5,654 nucleotides of DNA, taken from contig CALUVK010000111.1 in assembly GCA_944324205.1 (NCBI GenBank), forward strand, positions 1 through 5,654, written 5' to 3'. Each line of letters starts with the position of its first letter. The stretch's first letter is position 1. A program made the position numbers and the translations under genes. This DNA is from Candidatus Gastranaerophilales bacterium. GTDB lineage: Bacteria > Cyanobacteriota > Vampirovibrionia > Gastranaerophilales > Gastranaerophilaceae. The notes beneath the pieces are model-generated. The model was not told the origin of the DNA. It ran no database searches and saw nothing but the letters and a program-made list of their open reading frames with translations. Shown piece by piece: positions 1 to 5,654 of the stretch.

Positions 1-955
1 TGAAGCGTGGTGTGCTTACAGGCAATTTTGCGAAAATTTTCTTACACTACTCGCTCTTATAGCAACGAGAGATATAAGGCTTAAAGGCTTGATTTTATCA
101 AATATAAACGGAATTCCGCTTGACCTGACGGTAAAATTGCTTCCATTTAAATGCAGATTTAATCCGGGGTTAATAATGCATATTTATCTGCACAGCAAAA
201 TGCAGAATAAATATTCAGATAACAAGAAGAAGATTGAGGACGGTAAAATATCAAAAGAACAGTTAAAACTTTTTATTGATAATTTGTATAATACCGTTAA
301 CAGCATTAATCTGCCAAAGGAAAAGACAGAATGGAGTAATTATTATTCAGAAACAAACTATTCAAAAGAGAGTTTTGAAAATAAAAAGGAGTTAATAAAA
401 GAGTTTACTTCAAATATAGCGCATGCGAAAGTAATTGATTTTGGAGCAAATACAGGTGTTTTTTCAAGATTATTTAAGGATAGTGAAGTTTATTCTCTTG
501 ATATTGATGAGATGGCAGTTGAATATAATTACAAGAAGGCTGTAGAAGATAGTGAAAACAATATTACACCGCTTGTTTATGATATTTCAAATCCTTCGCC
601 CGCTGTCGGATTTGAAAACAGAGAGAGGCCGGATTTGCCCTCAAGATTAGGAGAGGCTGATTTAGTTCTTGCGCTTGCGCTTATGCACCACTTGAGGATA
701 ACTTCTAATATACCGTTTGAAAGACAGGCTGAATATTTTAAGAAATTCGGACGATATCTGGTTATAGAATACGTTTCAAAAACCGACTCAAAAGTAAGAC
801 AGATGCTGACGAACAGAGCTGATGTTTTTAATGATTATACAATAGAAGGTTTTGAGAAGGCTTTCAAAAAATCTTACAAAATCCTTAAAAAAACAGGGGT
901 AAATATAGGGGATAAAAATGATGAAAGAATTCTGTATCTAATGGAGAGAGTATGA
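1..955 (+). CDS. Class I SAM-dependent methyltransferase, 5'-truncated by window edge
   Basis: Cytoplasmic methyltransferase that should transfer a methyl group from S-adenosylmethionine; the acceptor is unknown. The frame has no stop from position 2 onward, so the gene enters from the left; 317 residues are visible. Counting the codon at position 2 as residue 1, the opening AYRQFCENFL (5-14) and the stretch GIPLDL resemble the region before the catalytic domain in a family of larger bacterial methyltransferases, which supports real coding upstream of the TTG at 89. The Rossmann fold shows motif I VIDFGANTG (144-152), the acidic end of strand 2 at D167/D169, the motif IV region ADLVLALALMHH (219-230) and a later strand LVIEYV (253-258). 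It ends in TGA overlapping the next gene's ATG (ATGA), implying translational coupling. By memory of the family perhaps 100 residues are missing. The methyltransferase class is confident; the substrate is not known. Confidence 0.88.
   Translation, partial: EAWCAYRQFCENFLTLLALIATRDIRLKGLILSNINGIPLDLTVKLLPFKCRFNPGLIMHIYLHSKMQNKYSDNKKKIEDGKISKEQLKLFIDNLYNTVNSINLPKEKTEWSNYYSETNYSKESFENKKELIKEFTSNIAHAKVIDFGANTGVFSRLFKDSEVYSLDIDEMAVEYNYKKAVEDSENNITPLVYDISNPSPAVGFENRERPDLPSRLGEADLVLALALMHHLRITSNIPFERQAEYFKKFGRYLVIEYVSKTDSKVRQMLTNRADVFNDYTIEGFEKAFKKSYKILKKTGVNIGDKNDERILYLMERV
943..946 (+). promoter_or_regulatory. Ribosome binding site of the membrane sulfatase-like gene
   Basis: GGAG lies five bases before the ATG at 952, inside the last codons of the methyltransferase. 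It supports that ATG as the start and re-initiation after the overlapping TGA. Confidence 0.55.
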
Positions 956-2643
956 TTAGTAAGAAAAAAAGTATATTGTATCTTACTATTTTACTGGAGC
1001 TGGTTGTTTTCTGCGGCGGCATAAATCTTTATAAACCGGAGATTTCAGGTATTTTAAAATACATTTGTTTAGCTGTAGAAATATTAGCGTTAGTTTTTAT
1101 AGGGCTTCTTGTATGGAAATATAGCAAAACAAGTTCTAATCAGGATAGAGAGTTTACAGTTTGCGAAATTTTACTTTTTTCTCTGCTTGCTAATTATAAA
1201 CTTATTTATATTTATGCAAATAATATTTTAGAAATTCCGTTTTACTTATTTTTCAGTATAATTTCAGCTTTTATTATTCTGTTTTTACTGATTGAAAAGT
1301 TAATTCATTTGTTATTTCGGAATGATACTTACAGTATGTATTTTGCCGTAATTATTACTTTTTTACTCCATTTTACGATATTCTCGAGCAAAAGGGTATT
1401 TTTTTCAAACTTAATCATATTAGATTATGGAATGTTTATTGCATTTATTTTGATGATTTATTTTTCGGTGTATGTAATAAATATCACAAAAGTTTTATTT
1501 TTCTTTAAGAGACTTATTATAATATTACTGATTATGCTCTTTTTTACACCGGCTTTTGAGTCTCTTGGTTATTATTCAGCAATGGCAATCCTGCCCGGCA
1601 GGATTAAAATCAGCCCGAAGAAAGAATGCAAACGTGACATTTACTTTATTTTACTTGACATGTATGCAGGAAGTAACACCTTAAAATCCCTCGGTTATGA
1701 TAATACTTCTTTTTATAAGTCATTAGAAAAGAAAGGATTCAAGGTTTATGAAAATTTCACCAGTAATTATAACAAAACAATTTTCACTATACCTTCAATA
1801 TTAAATTGTGATTATTTAGAAAATATCCCTCCGGTTTCTTCATCTGAAGCAATTGATAAAAGTATTATGTTTTATCTTGCAAGAAAAACCGGCTATAAAA
1901 TTTGTTATTTGAATTCCTGGCCGCTAAGTTTTAAATTAAATCCGGATTATTATTATGAATTATACGTAGACAATAAATCTTCAAATAGAAATATTATTAC
2001 AGCGTTTTTCCAGAATTCGGCGTTTGAGAATTTTATAAAAAAATACTTTTTAGACAATCTCAATTCTAATGACAAAACAAAAGAACAGTTTATTTCTGAT
2101 GTCATCAATGTACAAGATAAGAAATTTGTTTTTTTACACCTTTTAATGCCCCACTGGCCGTATATGTGTGATGAAAACGGAGAAAAACTTTCGAGTGGAA
2201 CTGATGATTTGTCTATAAGAAATGCTAATGGTCGTATAGTGGAATTGAATACGAAATCTTATATTGCTTATCTAAAATTTACTAATAAATATGTAGAAAA
2301 TATAATAGATAAGATTTTAAAAACTTCTCCTGCTAAACCAATTATCGTTATATTCGGTGACCATGGAGTAAGAAAAAGATATTATATAAATAATGAAGAG
2401 TTCTATATGGATGATTTGCAGAAGGATAAAAATTATCTATATTCGCACTTTAATACTATATTAGCATATTATTATCCGGAGAATGAAAAACCGGCTGAAA
2501 CAATGACACTGGTAAACTTTTTCAGGATGTTTGCAAATTCAGTCTTTGGAACTGATTTTAAGCAAAAAGAAAATAAAAAATTTTATGCATACTATGATCA
2601 TCCGGGCTCAATAAGCAAGCAGAGAGGATTTTGGGTGCATTAA
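952..2643 (+). CDS. Polytopic membrane protein with sulfatase-like (alkaline phosphatase superfamily) domain
   Basis: A 563-residue inner-membrane enzyme. Residues 1-215 hold about six or seven hydrophobic segments (near 7-27, 34-56, 69-88, 95-122, 128-145, 152-176, 183-212). The rest is a soluble domain, presumably on the outer face, as in LtaS- and EptA-type enzymes. Superfamily features are visible: the first metal-ligand strand DIYFILLDMYAG with D236; a nucleophile loop NYNKTIFTIPS (272-282) with T276 and T279 as candidates; MPHWPY with H401; and the metal-binding IIVIFGDHG with D470 and H471. Sulfatases use a Cys/Ser two residues before the Pro, whereas phosphoethanolamine transferases use a Thr about five before it, which would favour T276. 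The gene overlaps the methyltransferase by 4 bases and ends 21 bases from convergent tag. It could be a phosphoglycerol or phosphoethanolamine transferase or a hydrolase acting on a surface polymer; the superfamily is secure, the substrate is not. Confidence 0.85.
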   Translation: MISKKKSILYLTILLELVVFCGGINLYKPEISGILKYICLAVEILALVFIGLLVWKYSKTSSNQDREFTVCEILLFSLLANYKLIYIYANNILEIPFYLFFSIISAFIILFLLIEKLIHLLFRNDTYSMYFAVIITFLLHFTIFSSKRVFFSNLIILDYGMFIAFILMIYFSVYVINITKVLFFFKRLIIILLIMLFFTPAFESLGYYSAMAILPGRIKISPKKECKRDIYFILLDMYAGSNTLKSLGYDNTSFYKSLEKKGFKVYENFTSNYNKTIFTIPSILNCDYLENIPPVSSSEAIDKSIMFYLARKTGYKICYLNSWPLSFKLNPDYYYELYVDNKSSNRNIITAFFQNSAFENFIKKYFLDNLNSNDKTKEQFISDVINVQDKKFVFLHLLMPHWPYMCDENGEKLSSGTDDLSIRNANGRIVELNTKSYIAYLKFTNKYVENIIDKILKTSPAKPIIVIFGDHGVRKRYYINNEEFYMDDLQKDKNYLYSHFNTILAYYYPENEKPAETMTLVNFFRMFANSVFGTDFKQKENKKFYAYYDHPGSISKQRGFWVH

Positions 2644-2664
2644 TTGCTTAATAAATAGTAATAC

Positions 2665-3207
2665 TCAATATTTAAAACATTCTTTATCATGATCATCAAC
2701 AATTCCAATTGCTTGTAGATATGAGTAAATTATAATAGAACCTACATACTTCATTCCTCGCTTTTTTAAGTCTTTTGAAATTTTATCAGATAAAGGAGTG
2801 CTTGCTGGTAACTCTTTATTTTGCCTTTTTATAATTTTATTATTTGTGAATCCCCAGATATAATTTGAAAATGAGCCAAATTCTTTTTGTATTTCCATAA
2901 AAATTTTAGCATTGTTGATAGCAGCTTCTATTTTTCCTTTACTTCTGATTATTTTTTCATTCATAAGAAGTTCTTTCATTTTTGTTTCATTGTATTTTGC
3001 AATTTTTCTATAATCAAATTGGTCAAAAGCTTCCCTAAAAGCGTCTCTTTTTTTTAAGACCGTAATCCAAGACAATCCAGCCTGAAAACCTTCTAAAATA
3101 AGGAGCTCAAAAAGTTCACCATCATTATATTTAGGTACACCCCACTCTTCATCATGGTATTTTATGTAAATTGCAGATTTTTCATCAACCCAAAAACATC
3201 TTTTCAT
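2665..3207 (-). CDS. tag: DNA-3-methyladenine glycosylase I
   Basis: Cytoplasmic base-excision repair enzyme that removes 3-methyladenine from alkylated DNA by hydrolysing the N-glycosidic bond. The 180-residue protein is close to the E. coli Tag length of about 187. It opens with MKRCFWV and YHDEEWG like E. coli Tag, and contains LEGFQAGLSWITVLKKR, the family's most recognisable block. The zinc-binding residues are all present: C4, H18 and the C-terminal H173-X3-C177. E39 corresponds to the glutamate in the base-binding pocket and W47 to the conserved pocket tryptophan; KKRGMKYVGS near 148-157 matches the conserved KKRGFKFVG region. It is the only minus-strand gene here, flanked by plus-strand genes, with its own ribosome site (AAGGAG, ten bases before ATG). 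It appears intact and functional, and has no evident link to its neighbours. Confidence 0.96.
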   Translation of the reverse strand: MKRCFWVDEKSAIYIKYHDEEWGVPKYNDGELFELLILEGFQAGLSWITVLKKRDAFREAFDQFDYRKIAKYNETKMKELLMNEKIIRSKGKIEAAINNAKIFMEIQKEFGSFSNYIWGFTNNKIIKRQNKELPASTPLSDKISKDLKKRGMKYVGSIIIYSYLQAIGIVDDHDKECFKY

Positions 3208-3217
3208 AAAATTAATT

Positions 3218-3223
3218 CTCCTT
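3218..3223 (-). promoter_or_regulatory. Ribosome binding site of tag
   Basis: Read on the minus strand this is AAGGAG, ten bases upstream of the tag ATG. It is a strong Shine-Dalgarno sequence and fixes the start so that the N-terminal zinc ligand C4 is included. Confidence 0.75.
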
Positions 3224-3246
3224 AAAAAATTACTAAAATATTATCT

Positions 3247-3274
3247 AATATAATATCACATATTTTAAAGACAA
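3247..3274 (-). promoter_or_regulatory. Possible tag promoter
   Basis: On the minus strand TTGTCT (3269-3274) and TATATT (3247-3252) are separated by 16 bases, each matching four of six positions of the sigma-70 consensus. Transcription would begin near 3240, about 33 bases before the tag ATG. The stretch is so AT-rich that chance matches are likely and other pairings are possible. Confidence 0.3.
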
Positions 3275-3363
3275 AGTTTATATTATTTATAATGTTATTT
3301 AATACAATTGGGAAGCTTTTCTTATAAAAAGTCTAATTTTGTTCGCTACAAATTACTTAAAAC

Positions 3364-3392
3364 TTGATTATTTTTATTGGATGTATTAGAAT
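3364..3392 (+). promoter_or_regulatory. Promoter of the TPR-lgt-ompH operon
   Basis: TTGATT (3364-3369) and TAGAAT (3387-3392) are separated by 17 bases, the preferred spacing for a housekeeping sigma factor. The -10 matches five of six and the -35 four of six consensus positions. Start of transcription would be near 3399, giving a short leader of about 30 bases before the ATG at 3429. It is the best-formed promoter in the 221-base divergent gap, and no internal promoter is needed for the tightly packed genes that follow. Confidence 0.5.
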
Positions 3393-3398
3393 ACCAAT
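3376..3398. repeat. Imperfect inverted repeat over the -10 box
   Basis: ATTGG at 3376-3380 mirrors CCAAT at 3394-3398, and TATT at 3384-3387 mirrors AATA at 3390-3393, with three unpaired bases (ATG, 3381-3383) on the left arm and a two-base centre. The centre is too tight for a good RNA hairpin, so if it is functional it is more likely a protein-binding operator. It overlaps the putative -10 at 3387-3392. It may be chance in AT-rich sequence. Confidence 0.3.
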
Positions 3399-3413
3399 AA
3401 TGAAACGAGGATA

Positions 3414-3418
3414 GAGGG
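3414..3418 (+). promoter_or_regulatory. Ribosome binding site of the TPR lipoprotein gene
   Basis: GAGGG lies ten bases before the ATG at 3429, within a purine-rich stretch beginning at 3407. It supports the ATG that gives a clean signal peptide. Confidence 0.55.
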
Positions 3419-3428
3419 TATAGTTTAT

Positions 3429-4031
3429 ATGAAAAAAGCGTTAATGATAGTTTCAGTGCTTGTTATAGCAGTGATTTCTACAGCTTGTATTAATAATATT
3501 GCGGTACAGGAGCTTAATAACAAAGCTGCAGAATTTATGCAGAAGGGTGATTACGAGTCTGCAATGAACAGACTGCAGGCAAGTCTTGATTTAGATGCAA
3601 CTATGTATGAAACATATTACAATCTCGGAGTTGCTGCAATTAACGCTAAAAAATATGAAAAAGCAATAGAAGCTCTTGAAGGCGGTATTAAGATTAAGCC
3701 CGATTATGCAGAGTTTTATTATTCTTTAGGAGTCGCTCAATCTGACTTAGCTGATGAAATCAATGATGAAGCAGCACAAAAACTTCAAGATGATACAACA
3801 CAAGCTCAAGATATTAATGAACAAAACGTAGTTATGGAAGCCGATAAAAGAACCGACGCTGTTGAAGCAAAAAATAAGGCAAAAGAGCTTAAAAAATCAG
3901 CAGTCGAAAATTTGAATAAGTATCTTGAGATGAAACCTCAAACTGATGATAAAGAGACAATAGAAGCTCTTATTAAAGAATGCGAAGATTTTATAAACAG
4001 TGAAAACAGCTTACCTAAGGCAGAAGAATAA
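3429..4031 (+). CDS. TPR-repeat protein with lipoprotein-like signal peptide
   Basis: A 200-residue exported protein, probably a scaffold for protein-protein contacts in the envelope; no specific function is recognised. Residues 1-19 form a classic signal (KK, then a hydrophobic core) ending ISTAC, so C20 would be the lipidated cysteine; the -3 residue is Ser rather than the usual Leu/Val/Ile, which weakens the lipobox. TPR1 spans about 29-62 and TPR2 about 63-96 (YYNLGVAAINAKKYEKAIEALEGGIKIKPD, with the G-Y-A-P pattern). A third repeat starts at 97 (YYSLGVAQSDLADE), but its partner helix (KKSAVENLNKYLEMKP, 155-170) comes only after an insert near 110-150 rich in D, E, Q, K and A. Its stop TAA directly abuts the lgt ATG. 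It is the first gene of the operon and itself a plausible Lgt substrate. Confidence 0.8.
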   Translation: MKKALMIVSVLVIAVISTACINNIAVQELNNKAAEFMQKGDYESAMNRLQASLDLDATMYETYYNLGVAAINAKKYEKAIEALEGGIKIKPDYAEFYYSLGVAQSDLADEINDEAAQKLQDDTTQAQDINEQNVVMEADKRTDAVEAKNKAKELKKSAVENLNKYLEMKPQTDDKETIEALIKECEDFINSENSLPKAEE

Positions 4032-4811
4032 ATGTTTACATCGCCTTCTCAAATAATATGTACAATTTTTGGAGTAAATATATACTATTACGGCGTTATT
4101 ATGGCAATTGCAATAACCGTCGGCACTTTGTTTTCTGATTGGGCCGGAACAAAGTTTTTTTGCTTAAAAAGAGAAACCATAATAGATATGGCGCCGTATT
4201 TTATAATATTTGGGATAATCGGAGCACGACTTTATTATTGTGCTTTAAATTATGATTTTTATCTTAGATTTCCTACAGAAATCCTTGCTATAAGGCATGG
4301 AGGAATTTCTATTCACGGCGCTATGCTTGGCGGTTTGTTCGGCTTATGGCTATTTTCAAACAGACGCAGGATTAGACTTTCCAAGTTATGTGATGTTTCG
4401 GTTGTAGGTCTTTCTCTTGCGCAAACAATAGGCAGATGGGGAAACTTTTTTAATTCAGAAGCCTTTGGCGGACCTACTAATTTACCTTGGAAACTCTACA
4501 TTGCACCGCAATATCGTCCGATACCTTATCAGGATTATCAATATTTTCATCCGGCTTTTTTGTATGAAAGTATTTTGGATTTAATAATATTCGGAATTTT
4601 ATTTTATTTTGTAAAAACAAATAAATTTTCAAGAGAAGGAGATTTGACGCTAATATATTTGATACTTTATTCTATAGTGAGAATTATCGTAGAATGTATT
4701 CGCTTAGACAGTGTTAAATATATTTTGGGGCTTCCTGTTGCAATATTTGTGTCCATATGTATAATAATTGTATCAATAATAGTTCTAGTAAAGAGAAGGG
4801 GTTTAATATGA
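4032..4811 (+). CDS. lgt: Phosphatidylglycerol-prolipoprotein diacylglyceryl transferase
   Basis: Inner-membrane enzyme that carries out the first step of lipoprotein maturation: transfer of diacylglyceryl from phosphatidylglycerol to the lipobox cysteine of prolipoproteins. The 259 residues are a little shorter than E. coli Lgt. The family signature G-R-x-G-N-F-x-N-x-E-x-x-G is complete at 134-146 (GRWGNFFNSEAFG). GGISIHGAMLGG (90-101) carries the conserved H95, HPAFLYES (173-180) matches the conserved xLYE region, and R217-E221-R224 matches the conserved C-terminal R/E/R cluster. Roughly seven membrane segments are visible (around 15-34, 53-73, 92-108, 122-138, 178-194, 205-222, 231-253). 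The ATG follows the TPR gene's TAA with no gap; AAGG at 4017-4020 is a modest ribosome site, so translation is probably coupled. The end overlaps the next ATG as ATGA. Identification is secure. Confidence 0.97.
   Translation: MFTSPSQIICTIFGVNIYYYGVIMAIAITVGTLFSDWAGTKFFCLKRETIIDMAPYFIIFGIIGARLYYCALNYDFYLRFPTEILAIRHGGISIHGAMLGGLFGLWLFSNRRRIRLSKLCDVSVVGLSLAQTIGRWGNFFNSEAFGGPTNLPWKLYIAPQYRPIPYQDYQYFHPAFLYESILDLIIFGILFYFVKTNKFSREGDLTLIYLILYSIVRIIVECIRLDSVKYILGLPVAIFVSICIIIVSIIVLVKRRGLI
4796..4801 (+). promoter_or_regulatory. Ribosome binding site deciding the ompH start
   Basis: AAGGGG lies six bases before the ATG at 4808, inside the lgt 3' end. It selects 4808 rather than the in-frame ATG at 4757, which has no comparable site and would put 17 polar residues ahead of the signal peptide. 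Confidence 0.7.
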
Positions 4812-5260
4812 AATTAAAAAAAATTATTACATTTTCCGCAATTTTTGCTGTAATTTCCATGGCATCTGTTTTTGCAGCGCCACAGCCTCAGAAAATCGCA
4901 GTTGTTGATATTCAAAAAGTTGTAGCAGCTTCTTCTCAAGTTAAAGCACTGAAGAAAACTCAGGAAGCTAGAAATAAAGAATTAACCAATTTTATAAAAA
5001 ATGCACAGGCTGATGTAAATAAACAAACTGATGCTAAGAAGAAAAAATCTCTGGCGCAATCTTATGAAAAACAGTTAGCTTCTAAAAGAGAAGCTTATGC
5101 CAAAGATTATGCCGCAAAACTTAAAGCTGCAGATGCTGATATAACAGCTCAGATTAGTAAAAAAGCAACAGAGCTTGGTTATACAATGGTATTACCTAAA
5201 TCAGGTGTAATCTGCGGAGGTGACGATATTACTGCAACAGTATTAAAGGTTATAAAATAA
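4808..5260 (+). CDS. OmpH/Skp-family periplasmic chaperone
   Basis: A 150-residue secreted protein of the OmpH (Skp) family, which holds unfolded outer-membrane proteins in the periplasm. The start at 4808 gives a normal Sec signal (MKLKK, hydrophobic 6-21) with a likely cut after VFA at residue 23. The mature protein opens with KIAVVDIQKVVAASSQV, the family's first beta strand and helix. A long charged helical tentacle region rich in K, A, E and Q follows (about 45-120), then the closing strands ATELGYTMVLPKSG and GGDDITATVLKVI, typical of the OmpH C-terminus. Length is near the usual 150-170. It overlaps lgt by 4 bases (ATGA). It belongs to the broad OmpH family; strict orthology to E. coli skp is not claimed, and the usual bamA or lpxD neighbours are not visible here. 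Confidence 0.9.
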   Translation: MKLKKIITFSAIFAVISMASVFAAPQPQKIAVVDIQKVVAASSQVKALKKTQEARNKELTNFIKNAQADVNKQTDAKKKKSLAQSYEKQLASKREAYAKDYAAKLKAADADITAQISKKATELGYTMVLPKSGVICGGDDITATVLKVIK

Positions 5261-5265
5261 GAACG

Positions 5266-5654
5266 ATGAAAGCAGTATTATTTTACGGGCCGCAAAATAT
5301 CAGATATGAAGATACTATGATAAAACCTTTAGCAAAAGGTGAGATTTTAGTTAAGATAGAAGCGGCTCTTACTTGCGGAACTGATGTAAAAACCTATAGG
5401 CGCGGACATCCGGTTTTAATAAAACAAATACCATCCGGCTTCGGGCACGAATTCTCCGGAGTAGTTGCAAAAGTTGCAGATGATGTAAAAAATGTAAAAG
5501 TCGGGGATAGAGTCGTGTGTGCTAATTCTGCGCCTTGCGGTGAGTGTTTTTACTGTAAGCGAGGTGAGTATAATCTTTGCGAAAATCTGGATTTATTAAA
5601 CGGAGCGTATGCAGAGTATATTGTTGTACCGGAGAGAATTGTAAGAAAAAATAC
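5266..5654 (+). CDS. Zinc-dependent medium-chain alcohol dehydrogenase, 3'-truncated by window edge
   Basis: N-terminal 129 residues of an MDR-superfamily oxidoreductase of the threonine/sorbitol dehydrogenase type, which oxidises an alcohol or polyol with NAD(P). Visible are the start MKAVLFYGPQNIRYED, the catalytic zinc cysteine C37 in LTCGTDVK, GHE at 60-62 (H61, E62), the GDRV turn (80-83), and the four structural-zinc cysteines C91, C94, C97 and C105 in the pattern CxxCxxCx7C, followed by AYAEYIVVPE. The nucleotide-binding Rossmann domain would lie beyond the right edge, so substrate and cofactor cannot be judged. The ATG is five bases after the ompH TAA; no strong Shine-Dalgarno sequence is seen, so translation may depend on coupling. 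It is probably part of the same transcript, without an obvious envelope role. Confidence 0.9.
   Translation, partial: MKAVLFYGPQNIRYEDTMIKPLAKGEILVKIEAALTCGTDVKTYRRGHPVLIKQIPSGFGHEFSGVVAKVADDVKNVKVGDRVVCANSAPCGECFYCKRGEYNLCENLDLLNGAYAEYIVVPERIVRKN

Noticed and set aside
89..91. TTG as the start codon of the methyltransferase
   Set aside because: The frame is open to the left edge, upstream residues look like conserved family sequence, and no good ribosome site precedes the TTG.
668..682. Short tandem repeat CTTGCG CTTGCG CTT
   Set aside because: It encodes the conserved LALAL strand of the methyltransferase; codon reuse explains it.
2657..2665. AGTAATACT palindrome between the convergent genes as a bidirectional terminator
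   Set aside because: Four A/T-rich pairs around a one-base centre cannot form a stable RNA stem, and there is no U-tract.
2665..3207. tag as a recently acquired mobile gene because of its opposite strand
   Set aside because: No flanking repeats, tRNA or integrase are seen, base composition looks like the neighbours, and Tag is a common housekeeping repair gene.
3311..3340. Possible hairpin (CTTTT ... AAAAG) followed by T-rich sequence as an intrinsic terminator
   Set aside because: The stem has one G-C pair and five pairs in all; it lies in a divergent gap where no transcript would end.

Overview
The window is an AT-rich bacterial chromosome segment (roughly one third G+C by eye) that is densely coded, with ATGA start/stop overlaps and standard genetic code use. 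A Skp/OmpH-type periplasmic chaperone points to an organism with an outer membrane. AT-rich gut lineages with this sort of gene set include the non-photosynthetic Cyanobacteria (Gastranaerophilales/Vampirovibrionia). That assignment is an inference from composition and gene flavour, not something the sequence proves.

Layout. (1) Positions 1-955, plus strand: the C-terminal part of a class I SAM-dependent methyltransferase whose reading frame is open through the left edge, so its true start lies outside the window. (2) Positions 952-2643, plus strand: a polytopic inner-membrane protein with a C-terminal sulfatase/alkaline-phosphatase-superfamily domain, overlapping the methyltransferase by 4 bases. 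(3) Positions 2665-3207, minus strand: tag, DNA-3-methyladenine glycosylase I, convergent with gene 2 across 21 bases. (4) Positions 3208-3428: a 221-base divergent intergenic region with a good promoter candidate for the rightward genes, a weaker one for tag, and an imperfect inverted repeat over the rightward -10 box. (5) Positions 3429-5654, plus strand: a tight run of four genes: a TPR protein with a lipoprotein-like signal, lgt (prolipoprotein diacylglyceryl transferase), an OmpH/Skp-family chaperone, and the start of a zinc-dependent medium-chain dehydrogenase cut by the right edge.

How the genes may work together. The rightward operon has an envelope-biogenesis core: Lgt lipidates lipoproteins, the TPR protein just before it is a plausible Lgt substrate, and the OmpH-like protein is a secreted chaperone for outer-membrane proteins. 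The dehydrogenase is probably only co-transcribed. The left-hand pair looks like a cytoplasmic methyltransferase coupled to a membrane enzyme with an extracytoplasmic phospho- or sulfo-transfer domain, possibly modifying a surface glycan or lipid; its substrate cannot be read from sequence. Tag is an ordinary stand-alone DNA repair gene.

I found no CRISPR array, insertion sequence, tRNA, rRNA, riboswitch or convincing intrinsic terminator, and no clear case for a wholly new system. The items most worth checking are the methyltransferase/sulfatase pair, the split third TPR, and the lipoprotein-lgt-ompH arrangement.
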